From Ruminococcus sp. (GTDB taxonomy: Bacteria > Bacillota > Clostridia > Oscillospirales > Ruminococcaceae): a DNA stretch of 46,637 nucleotides. A program made the position numbers and the translations under genes. The notes below the pieces were generated by a model. The model saw nothing but the letters and a program-made list of their open reading frames with translations. It did not search any database and was not told the origin of the DNA. Positions 33,533 through 42,825 of this stretch are shown in pieces; the first letter of the stretch is position 1, and each line of letters begins with the position of its first letter. The stretch lies in NCBI RefSeq assembly GCF_016287535.1, contig NZ_JAEFAJ010000026.1, forward strand, positions 1-46,637, in the 5' to 3' direction.

Positions 33533-34801
33533 CTATTTTATGATATAAAGCTTCTCTTTTCCTTTGGTGGTTTCGAATACGGCAACTCCTCCGTCCGGAA
33601 TCACAGTCTGACGGTATTCTCCTTTTTCAAGCACGGTATAAACAATACCATAATCAGGCAGAAGGAGCTTCACACTATTGCAGTTCATAATTATCTTTCC
33701 GTCAACAACAACAGGGATCTCTCTGATATTGTAATCGTCCAGTGAACTTGTATAATGCATATTTTTCTCCAGATCGAACGTGTCTATACCATATCCCATG
33801 TAGCAGATCAGGTATCTGTCATCGCTGTATATCGGTGAACCAATTTCACAGTCTTCCTTAATATTGAAGTCATATCCTTCCATGTGGAGCTTATAATATT
33901 CTCCGTTTAATTCATATGACGCAATGGAGCCATCTGTTCCCTTGAAACTGTCACTTTGCCCGTCATATGCATAGATGTCAATTGCAACTTCACCTGAAGT
34001 GTATTCAATTATCTCAAGCAGTACCTCATCTTTCAAATCGCTGCCAAAAATGTTTGCATAAACGCTGTTTATGCTTTGCAAAAAAGCCTCTGCATTTCCA
34101 ATTCCTTTTTCAAATACCGTCCTTTCCTTCATTGTACTCAGGTCAACGATATTTACAGAAAGATCCTCTCCGTTTATTTCACAGTAAAACAATTCATTAT
34201 CCCTGAAAGCAAAACTGCAGGTGACTTTGTTTATATCATCAGACGACCAGCTGTAAAGTTCTTCAAGCTTGCTGCTGTTCAGGTCATACCTGAAGAACGA
34301 CCATTCAAAAAAACTTCTGATACGCGGTGAACTGCCATATTCCACAATGAAATATACCTTTCCGTCAATGCCGCTGAATTCAATGATCCTGCCCTCTTCA
34401 GGCTGGTCTGTAACAAGATCAGTTCTCTGCACCTGGGTATATATCCCGTTTTCAAATCGCAGATGCTCCTGATTTCTGAAAAAGAAATCCGCATATTCAG
34501 CTCTGTTGCATATGGGGATCCTTTCGCCGAAATCAAGGTTTTTCAGGTCATAGCTCTCGATACTGCAAGGCGGTTCATCATATGACATTATCGTTCTGAC
34601 AGTAATATCCCTGAAATTGTCTGAATAATATTCCTTTCTGCTTTCAGACACATTTTCGCTGACGGAAGAGATCTCGGAAGTATTTTCGGTAACATTTTCC
34701 GTCACGGTGTTTTCCGGAATAATGTTGTTTTTATCCTCGCTGCATGAAAACAGTCCTGTCAAAAGTACAGCTGCTGCAAAAAAACTTATGATACGCTTCA
34801 T
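33533..34801 (-). CDS. Secreted lipoprotein, paralogue of upstream gene
   Basis: 422 aa. Signal peptide with lipobox 'LFSC' (Cys20), then an Asn/Thr/Ser/Glu-rich spacer and a 330-aa domain. The domain has 'NLDFGERIPICNRAEYADFF', 'GKVYFIVEYG', 'YDLNSSKLEELYSWSSDDINKVTCSFAFRDNELFYCEINGE', and a closing 'GGVAVFETTKGKEKLYIIK'. It resembles the DUF5050-like propeller lipoproteins. It aligns along its whole length with the gene 33 bp upstream, so the two are a tandem duplication. Its base composition is A/T-richer than most of the window. Ligand unknown. Confidence 0.82.
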   Translation of the reverse strand: MKRIISFFAAAVLLTGLFSCSEDKNNIIPENTVTENVTENTSEISSVSENVSESRKEYYSDNFRDITVRTIMSYDEPPCSIESYDLKNLDFGERIPICNRAEYADFFFRNQEHLRFENGIYTQVQRTDLVTDQPEEGRIIEFSGIDGKVYFIVEYGSSPRIRSFFEWSFFRYDLNSSKLEELYSWSSDDINKVTCSFAFRDNELFYCEINGEDLSVNIVDLSTMKERTVFEKGIGNAEAFLQSINSVYANIFGSDLKDEVLLEIIEYTSGEVAIDIYAYDGQSDSFKGTDGSIASYELNGEYYKLHMEGYDFNIKEDCEIGSPIYSDDRYLICYMGYGIDTFDLEKNMHYTSSLDDYNIREIPVVVDGKIIMNCNSVKLLLPDYGIVYTVLEKGEYRQTVIPDGGVAVFETTKGKEKLYIIK

Positions 34802-34834
34802 TTTTTCTCCTCTCAGCCTGAATACAGACTTTCC

Positions 34835-36166
34835 TTATTTTATCACATACAGCCTTTCACAGCCTGATGTAAAGTCTGTCACAACCAATCTGCCGTTGTC
34901 TTCACTCATCTGATATTCCCCGCTGTCAAGAACGTCAAAAATGAGTCCCTGCTCCGGTATGAGACATTTTAAATCTCTGCCCAGAAGGAATATCTTTCCG
35001 TCTTTTACTCCTATCTCATAAAAAAAATCTATATCGGACATCGAATTCATATAGCACTCATTCTTTTCAAGGTCATAGGTCTCAATACAGTCATTGCCAT
35101 AGAAATACAGACGATCCTTTTCCATGTATATCAGGCCGATGCTGCCTTCCGATACATTAAATTCATATTCATCAGTGGAAATCGTACCGCCGGAGCTAAA
35201 AAACGGATTGATACGGATATAATCCTCCGCAAAGCAGTCATTATCACTGTCGTAATAATACATTCTTTGTTTGTGTGAATATGAAAGCTCCTCAATAGTC
35301 TCAACAAGAAATACTGTATCTGTACTTGTTGTTGCGAATATCAAAGAAAATCTGCTGCCTGTTGTCAGCGCAAACCTCTCAGAGCCGCTTTCTTTTTCAA
35401 ATACCGTTCTTTCCTTGCCTGAGCTGAGATCAATAACATTTACATATACTTTTTCACCGCGACTTATACAGCAGAACACCTCGTTGTCTCTTAAAATGAC
35501 ATTGCTGCAGTACTTATCCACAGCGTCAGATGACCAGCTGTATACCTCATCTGTCCTGCCGCTCCCTGTGTCATAGCTGAACAATGCCCAGTCATAACAG
35601 CCCTTGTGGCTGTTGCTGTTATCAATTATCAGTCCGTAATCAACAAGCAGATATATTTTTCCGTTATCGGCAAAGCTGTTTATCATAAAGCCCTTTTCAG
35701 GCTTATCAGAATAATCGTGCCAGTCCACCCTCGCACGGTATTCCATATCGTCAAGGTCTACAATACGGTCGCCCTTCATGCCCTCATAAAACTTCTCCGC
35801 GTTTTCGGCTCTGTTGCACACCGGTATCCTTTCGCCGAAATCCATGCCTCTCAGGTCATAGCTCTTGATCTCACAGTCGGCTTTTTCGCCTGTGAACACA
35901 GTGGATACATTTATACTCCTGAATTCGTCCGAACTGATGATCCTTTTCTGAGACGTGCCCTCCTCGGCAGCAGCGCTCCCAGACTCTTCCGAAGCGTTTT
36001 CGATATCTGCGTTTTCACTGACGACCGTATCGCCGCCGCTTTCAAAAGCGCTTTCCGTTACTACGTTTTCAGGCTTTTCCGGAGTTATGTCGTCTTTCTT
36101 GTCATTGCATGAAAATAAAGCTGCCGCAAAAACAAAAACGGTAAATAAACTTATGATACGTCTCAT
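34835..36166 (-). CDS. Secreted lipoprotein, first of a tandem pair
   Basis: 443 aa. Lipobox 'LFSC' (Cys20), acidic spacer, then the same domain as its neighbour: 'GMDFGERIPVCNRAENAEKFY', 'GKIYLLVDYG', 'YDTGSGRTDEVYSWSSDAVDKYCSNVILRDNEVFCCISRGEKVYVNVIDLSSGKERTVFEKE' and a C-terminus 'RLVVTDFTSGCERLYVIK'. It was probably duplicated to give the downstream gene. No consensus -35 is visible in front of it, although an AT-rich -10-like region lies near 36185-36195. Confidence 0.82.
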   Translation of the reverse strand: MRRIISLFTVFVFAAALFSCNDKKDDITPEKPENVVTESAFESGGDTVVSENADIENASEESGSAAAEEGTSQKRIISSDEFRSINVSTVFTGEKADCEIKSYDLRGMDFGERIPVCNRAENAEKFYEGMKGDRIVDLDDMEYRARVDWHDYSDKPEKGFMINSFADNGKIYLLVDYGLIIDNSNSHKGCYDWALFSYDTGSGRTDEVYSWSSDAVDKYCSNVILRDNEVFCCISRGEKVYVNVIDLSSGKERTVFEKESGSERFALTTGSRFSLIFATTSTDTVFLVETIEELSYSHKQRMYYYDSDNDCFAEDYIRINPFFSSGGTISTDEYEFNVSEGSIGLIYMEKDRLYFYGNDCIETYDLEKNECYMNSMSDIDFFYEIGVKDGKIFLLGRDLKCLIPEQGLIFDVLDSGEYQMSEDNGRLVVTDFTSGCERLYVIK

Positions 36167-36396
36167 TTTATACTCCCTTCAGCGTATAATATATATGTGG
36201 TCTGTCTATTATCTGTATTGAAACCTTTTTCAGCCGGTCTTTCTTTTAATTTTACTGTTTTTTGCGAAATGTGTCAACCTAAAACGCAAAATATCACAAT
36301 TGCACAATGGATTCATGTATTTTCCCCAAATCCTTTATGCAGTCAGAGTATGATTTTGTCATTTGTTTGGAATTTCAGAGCCAAATGTACACAAAT
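36167..36396. other. Divergent intergenic region between lipoprotein pair and GH95 operon
   Basis: The full gap is 325 bp (36167-36491), about 65% A/T by eye, with the GH95 promoter at 36397-36425. Apart from that and a possible weak -10 for the minus-strand gene, I see no RNA structure or repeat here. Confidence 0.4.
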
Positions 36397-36425
36397 TTGC
36401 AAAAAACAGCAATTTGTGGTATAAT
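36397..36425 (+). promoter_or_regulatory. Sigma-A promoter for the GH95-GH26 operon
   Basis: TTGCAA (36397-36402), a 17-bp spacer and TATAAT (36420-36425). Confidence 0.8.
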
Positions 36426-36491
36426 ATTATGATAATGCAAGATATCTACCCATACACAGACGACGACTTTATCCAATAGGAGCAATTTAAT

Positions 36492-38810
36492 ATGAGTACT
36501 GAAACTTTAATGAAATACGATTCTCCAGCAGAGAGCTTCAGCGAAGCTCTGCCTATCGGAAACGGACGTATCGGTGCAATGATCTACGGTACAGCTCTGA
36601 ACGAAGCTATCGTTCTCAATGAGGACTCTGTCTGGTCGGGCGGTCTCCGCCACAGGATAAATCCGGACGCAGCGGACGGCTTCAGGGAGGTGCGCGGTCT
36701 TCTTAGAGAGGGCAGAACAGCCGAAGCAGAGGAAGCTGCCCTGAACAAGATGCAGGGCGTTACTCCGAATATGCGCCGTTATATGCCGCTCGGCGAGCTC
36801 GATATCGCCCTCGAAGCAGACGGAAAAGCCCGTGAATATTCACGCAGTCTCGATATAGGCAGCGCCGTTGCGGACGCTTCTTTCTCTGTGAACGGCGTGG
36901 TATACACAAAGGAATACTTCATCTCCGCACCTGACGAGGTAATGGTAGTGCGTATACACGCCTCCGAACCGGGCTCGGTATCCCTTTCATGCGGTCTCGG
37001 CGGACGGGACGACTGCTACGACGACAACCGCCCCTGCGGTAAAAATATGATACTCTTCAACGGCGGCACCGGAAGCCGCGACGGTATTTTCTTCGCAGCC
37101 TGCCTCGGCGCTTCCTCCAAAGGCGGAAGCATAAAAACAGTGGGCAGCAGGATATGCGTCAAGGACGCTGACGAGGTAATGCTGGTACTCTCGGTAAGGA
37201 CCAGCTTCTACAGCCAGATGTATGAGGATTCCGCGAAGCTTGACGCTGAAATGGCTTTGCAGTGCGATTTTGACGAGCTGTACTACCGCCATGTGAACGA
37301 CTACAAGGAGCTCTTCGACAGAGTGGAGCTCTCTCTCAATGACAACAGCGGCGAGGAGCTTACCCTCCTTTCCACTCCCGAACGCCTTGACCGTATCAAG
37401 GGCGACGAGCTGGACAATACCGACTGCCGCAGACTTATCAACGACAACAAGCTCATCGAGCTCTACTTCAACTTCGGAAGGTACCTTATGATATCATGCA
37501 GCCGTGCAGGCACTCAGCCCGCAAACCTTCAGGGACTCTGGAACGACCTTATGTCGCCTCCCAACGGCAGCCGCTATTCCCTGAACCTCAATACCGAGAT
37601 GAGCTACTGGCCCGCGGAGAGCTGCAATCTTTCAGAATGCCACCTGCCCCTTTTTGACCTGCTGGAGCGTGTATGCGGAAACGGCAGGGTCACAGCAAAG
37701 GAGATGTACGGCATAAACAAGGGCTTCGTGTGCCACAGCCACACCGATATATGGGGCGATTCGGCTCCGCAGGGTGAAAGCTGCACCTCAAGCATATGGC
37801 CTATGGGCGGCGCATGGCTGGCTATACACGTCTTTGAACACTATGAATATACCCTCGACACGGATTTCCTTGCCGAGAAATACCATATACTAAAGGAAGC
37901 TGCCGAGTTCTTCACCGAATATCTCACTGACGACGGCAGCGGCAGACTCGTGTCAGGTCCTTCCGTTTCCCCGGAAAATACCTACATCGACGGAAACGGC
38001 ACCGAAGCAAGTCTGTGCATGGGTCCCGCAATGGACTCGCAGATACTCACCGTGCTTTTCTGCTCCGCCATAAAGGCTGCTCATATACTCGGCAGGGACG
38101 AGGCGTTTGCCGCAAAGCTGACGGCTATGCTGAAAAAGCTACCTCAGCCGCAGGTGGGCAAGTACGGACAGATAATGGAATGGGCTGAGGACTACGACGA
38201 AAAGGATATAGGACATACCCATATATCCCAGCTTTTCGCGCTTTATCCGGCAGGTCTCATCTCTCCGGTCAGAACGCCCAAGCTCGCGGACGCCGCAAGA
38301 GCTACCCTCGTCCGCAGGCTTATCCACGGCGGAGGATACACAGGCTACAGCAGCGCATGGGTAACAAATATGTGGGCAAGGCTCTTCGACGGCAGAATGG
38401 TCTACGAGAACCTTATGCGCCTGCTCTCACATTATACAAATCCGAATATGACCGTTTCAAAGCCGGCTTTGCAGCTGGAGGGAAATTTCGGCGGAACTGC
38501 CGCCATAGCTGAGGCTCTCATGCAGAGCTGCGGCGGAGAGATAAATCTCCTGCCCGCACTTCCCGATGAATGGAACAACGGTCACGTATGCGGTCTGAAA
38601 GCAAAGGGAGGCTTTACTGCCGACATCTTCTGGACTGCCAATAAACTCAACCGTGCCGAGATAACCTCTGAGCTCGGCGGCGAACTCAGACTACGCGCAA
38701 ACTGCGCAGTAAGCGTTTCCTGCGACGGTGCTCCCGTAGATCTGCGCACAGAGGACGGTCTGGTAATATTCAGCACAGAACGGGGCTGTACCTATACTAT
38801 CAAGGCATGA
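36492..38810 (+). CDS. GH95 alpha-L-fucosidase (or alpha-L-galactosidase)
   Basis: 772 aa. The start 'YDSPAESFSEALPIGNGRIGAMIYGTALNEAIVLNEDSVWSGG' is diagnostic of GH95. In the (alpha/alpha)6 domain are 'GTQPANLQGLWND', 'LNLNTEMSYWPAESCNLSE' (the Asn pair that activates water) and 'GPSVSPENTY', where Glu495 is the expected general acid. GH95 removes alpha-1,2-linked L-fucose, or L-galactose in some plant xyloglucans, by inversion. There is no signal peptide, so it acts inside the cell on imported oligosaccharides. GGAG at 36479-36482 supports the start. The GH26 gene follows 17 bp later. Confidence 0.95.
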   Translation: MSTETLMKYDSPAESFSEALPIGNGRIGAMIYGTALNEAIVLNEDSVWSGGLRHRINPDAADGFREVRGLLREGRTAEAEEAALNKMQGVTPNMRRYMPLGELDIALEADGKAREYSRSLDIGSAVADASFSVNGVVYTKEYFISAPDEVMVVRIHASEPGSVSLSCGLGGRDDCYDDNRPCGKNMILFNGGTGSRDGIFFAACLGASSKGGSIKTVGSRICVKDADEVMLVLSVRTSFYSQMYEDSAKLDAEMALQCDFDELYYRHVNDYKELFDRVELSLNDNSGEELTLLSTPERLDRIKGDELDNTDCRRLINDNKLIELYFNFGRYLMISCSRAGTQPANLQGLWNDLMSPPNGSRYSLNLNTEMSYWPAESCNLSECHLPLFDLLERVCGNGRVTAKEMYGINKGFVCHSHTDIWGDSAPQGESCTSSIWPMGGAWLAIHVFEHYEYTLDTDFLAEKYHILKEAAEFFTEYLTDDGSGRLVSGPSVSPENTYIDGNGTEASLCMGPAMDSQILTVLFCSAIKAAHILGRDEAFAAKLTAMLKKLPQPQVGKYGQIMEWAEDYDEKDIGHTHISQLFALYPAGLISPVRTPKLADAARATLVRRLIHGGGYTGYSSAWVTNMWARLFDGRMVYENLMRLLSHYTNPNMTVSKPALQLEGNFGGTAAIAEALMQSCGGEINLLPALPDEWNNGHVCGLKAKGGFTADIFWTANKLNRAEITSELGGELRLRANCAVSVSCDGAPVDLRTEDGLVIFSTERGCTYTIKA

Positions 38811-38827
38811 TCTCCCAGGAGGATTAA

Positions 38828-40483
38828 ATGGACATTCGCAAACCTATCGCTCTTGCAGCAGCAGCGGCGGCTGCTTTATCGTCTTTTGCCGCCTGTAACA
38901 AAAAGAATAAGATGACCGCTTCCGTGCCGATAATCGTGGAATCTGTCTCGGATCCCACCACAGCGGTGACGACTACCGTACCAGTGGAGACATATCCGGA
39001 CTATCCCGTCACCTTTCCCGAAATAGAGAAAAAGGAGTCCGGAAACCTCTATGAAGCTGAAAACGGTGAGCTGAAGGGCGGCGCAAAAGCGGCTACTGAT
39101 ATGCCGGATTTCAGCGGTGACGGCTATGTCACAGGCTTCGGCAGCGAGGGCAAGGCTTCCGTCGTTTTCGAGATAGATGTCCCCACAAATCAGCACTATG
39201 ACCTTTCCTTCAATATTTCTTCCGGAAAAGCCGCGGACTGCCGCATTACTCTCGGAGACAAACAGCTGACTGTATTCAGGTCCGCGGACAACGGCAAATT
39301 TACTTATATAACCCTATACGGAGTTTTTCTCACAAAGGGCAGGCAGAAACTGGAAATAACGCCGCTGAACGGCGATATCTGCCTTGATTACCTGAAAATA
39401 GAGAACAATACCTCCCTCAGCGATATAAGCTACGACGCAAAGGGCGACACGGTCAACAAGAACGCAGGGGAATCCGCAAAGGAGATAATGAGCTTCCTGT
39501 CAGAGAATTACGGAAAATATATGCTGACAGGTCAGTACGCCTACGGCGGAAATAATTCCGAGCTCGACCTCATTTACCGTACTACAGGCAAATATCCCGT
39601 TGTACGGTGCTCCACGCTCGATGTCCCCGATGAGAGCTTCGACGATTCCTTCCGGGAAATAGACGCTTCCGCGGAATGGTATTTCAACGGCGGCATACCC
39701 TTTATAAGCTGGTACTGGAAAGCTCCGTCGGATACGAAAAGCGGTATGCGCACTGAGGATACTGATTTCGACATCTCAAAAGCCGTTACAAATGAGGAGC
39801 TTGCAGAGCTTACCGAGGAAGAGATACGCGAGCTCTACAGCAAGGGAATTATTTCCAGGGAATGTTACGGCATAATACTTGATATAGACAATATGGCAGG
39901 TCAGCTGACCTCCCTTAAAAACCGCGGTGTGCCCGTACTTTGGAGACCACTCCCCGAAGGCAGCGGCAGCTGGTACTGGTGGGGCGCTCAGGGCGACAAG
40001 CCCTACAAGTGGCTGTGGAAACTGATATACGAACGCTTCACGAAGTATTTCGATCTGGATAACCTTATCTGGGTATGGAACGGTCAGAGCGAAGGCAGCC
40101 TTGTGGACAAGCGTACCTTCGATATCGCCTCGGTAGACCTTTATATAAACGACGAAAAGGACTACGGAAACAGATATTATGATGCCTTCGCGGCAGTACA
40201 GAAATTCGTGGGTACCGACAAGATAATAGCTATAAGCGAGTGCGGAAGCGTTCCCGACATGGACGCTGCTTTCCGCGATAATGCGGTATGGTCCTTCTTC
40301 GGAGTGTGGTACGGAAAGTACATACAGGACGATAAGGGCGAATACAGCGAGGAATATACCAACACGGAAGCCCTCATAAGAGCCTACAACTCCGACGGAG
40401 CCATAACCCTCGACGAGTACAGAAAGCTCAGGGGACTGGACGAGCCCGGAACAGCAGATAAAAAGGAGGACGCGGATGAATGA
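38828..40483 (+). CDS. GH26 endo-beta-mannanase lipoprotein with N-terminal CBM35-like module
   Basis: 551 aa. Signal peptide with lipobox 'FAAC' (Cys23) and a Thr/Val-rich spacer. A beta-sandwich module (about 74-196) opens 'LYEAENGELKGGAK...DFSGDGYVTGFG' as in CBM35 and CBM6. The GH26 catalytic domain follows, with 'MLTGQYAYGG', 'PFISWYWKAP', 'VLWRPLPEGSGSWYWWG' (acid/base Glu377) and 'IAISECGSVPD' (nucleophile Glu471). Position 376, before the acid/base, is Pro; the characterised mannanases that I recall have His there (RPLHE). It is probably a cell-surface beta-1,4-mannanase. AGGAGG upstream supports the start. The next gene overlaps it by 8 bp. Confidence 0.93.
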   Translation: MDIRKPIALAAAAAAALSSFAACNKKNKMTASVPIIVESVSDPTTAVTTTVPVETYPDYPVTFPEIEKKESGNLYEAENGELKGGAKAATDMPDFSGDGYVTGFGSEGKASVVFEIDVPTNQHYDLSFNISSGKAADCRITLGDKQLTVFRSADNGKFTYITLYGVFLTKGRQKLEITPLNGDICLDYLKIENNTSLSDISYDAKGDTVNKNAGESAKEIMSFLSENYGKYMLTGQYAYGGNNSELDLIYRTTGKYPVVRCSTLDVPDESFDDSFREIDASAEWYFNGGIPFISWYWKAPSDTKSGMRTEDTDFDISKAVTNEELAELTEEEIRELYSKGIISRECYGIILDIDNMAGQLTSLKNRGVPVLWRPLPEGSGSWYWWGAQGDKPYKWLWKLIYERFTKYFDLDNLIWVWNGQSEGSLVDKRTFDIASVDLYINDEKDYGNRYYDAFAAVQKFVGTDKIIAISECGSVPDMDAAFRDNAVWSFFGVWYGKYIQDDKGEYSEEYTNTEALIRAYNSDGAITLDEYRKLRGLDEPGTADKKEDADE

Positions 40484-41789
40484 CGATTTTACCCCGGTAA
40501 GACCTGATTCCGAGGTGCAGAAGGAACTCACCGAAAAAATGCTCCGCGAAGTCTCAAGGAACGACCACGCTGCGGTAAGCTTCAGAATGTGGGACACCCT
40601 TGTTTTGATGCCCTTTTCTCAGCCTGAGGACCTGTTCCTCTTCATGGAGGACGACTTCGCCATGTACAATACCGGCGAAAAGACCTTTACCGAGCTCCGT
40701 ACAGAGGCGCAGAAGGCCGCAGAGAAAAAGTACGCTCTCAAGGGCAATGTCACCCTTGAAAAGATATACGACATATTCGTGAAGCTCAGCGGCGTTTCGC
40801 CGTCCTGCCGTGATAAGCTCATCATGAGGGAATGCGACCTTGTACATCATTTCGCATTTCCGAGAAAAACCGGCAAGCTCCTTTTTGACAAGGCTAAATA
40901 CTGCCATAATAAGGTCATAGTGGTCTCGGATTCCTACTATCCCCGCGATGTTGTGGTAAAGGTGCTCTGCGACTGCGGCTACGGCGAATACAGCTCCCTT
41001 GTGATACCCTCGGAGAATAATATCCCCGATTCCGCGGCAACAGGCTTCATAGACCTTGTTATCAAAAAATCCGGAGTCGGCGCAGAGAATATACTCCATA
41101 TAGGCGGCGACCTGATAAACGATGTGGAAGCCCCAATACAGCGCGGCATGAAAGCCCTGCTGCTCCAGCCGGTGCTGCCTCTTATGGTAAGGTCGGGCAG
41201 GCTCAGAGGCTTCATAGAGGAGAAGCATCTGTATGACATAGACGAAAAGCAGTTCATGGCGCTGAGATGCTCATTTGCACTGTACGCTGCCTACGGCTTC
41301 GACGCTCCCCAGAACAAGGTGCCGAAAAGCGACTTCTGCGGCGACGAGTATATGATAGGCTTCATAATACTCGGTCCCCTCTGCTTTATCAAAGACTTTG
41401 AGCCACAGTCGGATATGCAGTCAGAGCTTATCGCGGCTATGGAGAAAAATCAGAAAATTATAGACGGCAGGCTCGATTTTGAGAAGATGCTGTATCATCA
41501 TTTCGGCGATTTCATCGGGAAATACGGCGGCGAAGGCTGTCAGCTGGCACTGGAATTCCTCGAAAAACACAGCTATATCGGCGACAGGGAGAAAATAATC
41601 CCCTTTCTTTCCGATAAAGGCAGTAAAAAATGGGGAAGACCCGAAAGCGAGCCGAAGCTTGCGCCCGTCCATACAAAACCGGTCAAAAAGAACGTCCTTC
41701 AGAAGCTTGCCGACAAGCTTTTCCCGGAGGGAACAAAGGTGAGAAATATGACAGACGACGTTCTCACCGGTAAAAAACGGAAAAAATAA
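40476..41789 (+). CDS. HAD-superfamily-like protein lacking the nucleophile Asp
   Basis: 437 aa. The first motif reads 'VSFRMWDTL' (34-42), where the usual 'SFDIFDTL' carries the phosphorylated Asp; here that residue is Arg37, while the acid Asp40 remains. Later HAD features are present: 'VIVVSDSYYPRDVV' (motif II) and 'ILHIGGDLINDVEAPIQRGMKALL' (motif IV). About 200 further residues follow with no recognised domain, ending in a basic tail. It overlaps the mannanase gene by 8 bp, with AAGGAGG before its ATG, so it is firmly in that operon. It is probably a non-catalytic binding protein. Confidence 0.75.
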   Translation: MNDDFTPVRPDSEVQKELTEKMLREVSRNDHAAVSFRMWDTLVLMPFSQPEDLFLFMEDDFAMYNTGEKTFTELRTEAQKAAEKKYALKGNVTLEKIYDIFVKLSGVSPSCRDKLIMRECDLVHHFAFPRKTGKLLFDKAKYCHNKVIVVSDSYYPRDVVVKVLCDCGYGEYSSLVIPSENNIPDSAATGFIDLVIKKSGVGAENILHIGGDLINDVEAPIQRGMKALLLQPVLPLMVRSGRLRGFIEEKHLYDIDEKQFMALRCSFALYAAYGFDAPQNKVPKSDFCGDEYMIGFIILGPLCFIKDFEPQSDMQSELIAAMEKNQKIIDGRLDFEKMLYHHFGDFIGKYGGEGCQLALEFLEKHSYIGDREKIIPFLSDKGSKKWGRPESEPKLAPVHTKPVKKNVLQKLADKLFPEGTKVRNMTDDVLTGKKRKK

Positions 41790-41974
41790 CCTTTTCCATG
41801 CGTATTCATATTTATGCGACAGCCTTATTCGACGGCGTTTTATAACAGTCCGGAACTGTTACATTTCCGGCGCAAAAACCGCGTAATATCCTAAAAAAAC
41901 CCGTTGCTGCCCCTTTTGTGATGTGATATCATTATTAAGCGGTCGAAACCGCGGAACAAAAGGAGGTATAAAAT

Positions 41975-42730
41975 ATGAATAACAAAGTAAAGGTGCTTAT
42001 CGGCGACGATTCCGCTGAAACAGGAGTCAGCGTTGCAAATAAGCTCCGTGAAAAGGGTATGTACGCTTACACAAGACGCAAGGACTGCGGTGTGATACTT
42101 GAATCCATAAAAAAGGATCCCCCGGACGCAGCCGTCCTCGATATCTCATCACAGAACGGCGATGTTATATCACTGATGAAGAATGTCAGGGAATCAGGCA
42201 TAAAACCGCCTGTTTTCATCATAACATCATCTTATGACAACGAGTTCATCGAGCGTCAGGTGACAGAAAACGGAGCCTCACGCTTCATGCTCCGTCCATG
42301 CAGCGCCGACGACCTGTGTACAGCTATAAACTCAGCTCTCGGCGACAGAGTGAGCAGTCTCAGCGACGATATGGAGGTTGTAGTCACCGATATGATACAT
42401 CAGCTTGGCGTTCCCGCTCATATCAAGGGATACCACTACCTCAGAACAGCTATACTCTATTCCATAGAGGATAAGACCCTGCTTGACAGCGTTACAAAGC
42501 TGCTCTATCCCACAGTCGCAGGTATCTACGATACCACTTCATCTCGTGTTGAACGCGCTATCCGCCACGCTATAGAAATAGCATGGGACAGAGGCAACGT
42601 CGACACCCTCAATTCCTTTTTCGGCTATACAGTAGATACCGGAAAGGGCAAGCCTACAAATTCGGAATTTATCGCACTTATCACGGATAAGCTCCGTCTG
42701 CGCTACAAAAGCGCTCTCAGAACTCACTGA
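41975..42730 (+). CDS. spo0A: Sporulation master response regulator Spo0A
   Basis: 251 aa. The C-terminal effector domain is unmistakable: '[17 protein letters not shown]', '[34 protein letters not shown]', 'FFGYT' and '[18 protein letters not shown]'. The receiver domain keeps the acidic pair (D11, D12) and phospho-acceptor Asp56 but reads 'DISSQNGD' instead of 'DxxMPxxDG'. It has Arg107 where receivers normally have the invariant Lys ('LKP' becomes 'LRP'). GGAGG at 41961-41965 supports the start. It should bind 0A boxes; whether it is still phosphorylated normally is open. Confidence 0.95.
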   Translation: MNNKVKVLIGDDSAETGVSVANKLREKGMYAYTRRKDCGVILESIKKDPPDAAVLDISSQNGDVISLMKNVRESGIKPPVFIITSSYDNEFIERQVTENGASRFMLRPCSADDLCTAINSALGDRVSSLSDDMEVVVTDMIHQLGVPAHIKGYHYLRTAILYSIEDKTLLDSVTKLLYPTVAGIYDTTSSRVERAIRHAIEIAWDRGNVDTLNSFFGYTVDTGKGKPTNSEFIALITDKLRLRYKSALRTH

Positions 42731-42825
42731 TATCCTTTAAGCTGTGATGATGACGGATTGTATATATATCGCTAAGCGCAGGTATTTTCTGCTCAGCGAC
42801 AGAATAAAAGTAAAGGAGAATCATC

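Noticed and set aside
41790..41974. Promoter for spo0A
   Set aside because: TTGCTG near 41904 has no matching -10 at 16-18 bp; I could not support a specific promoter.
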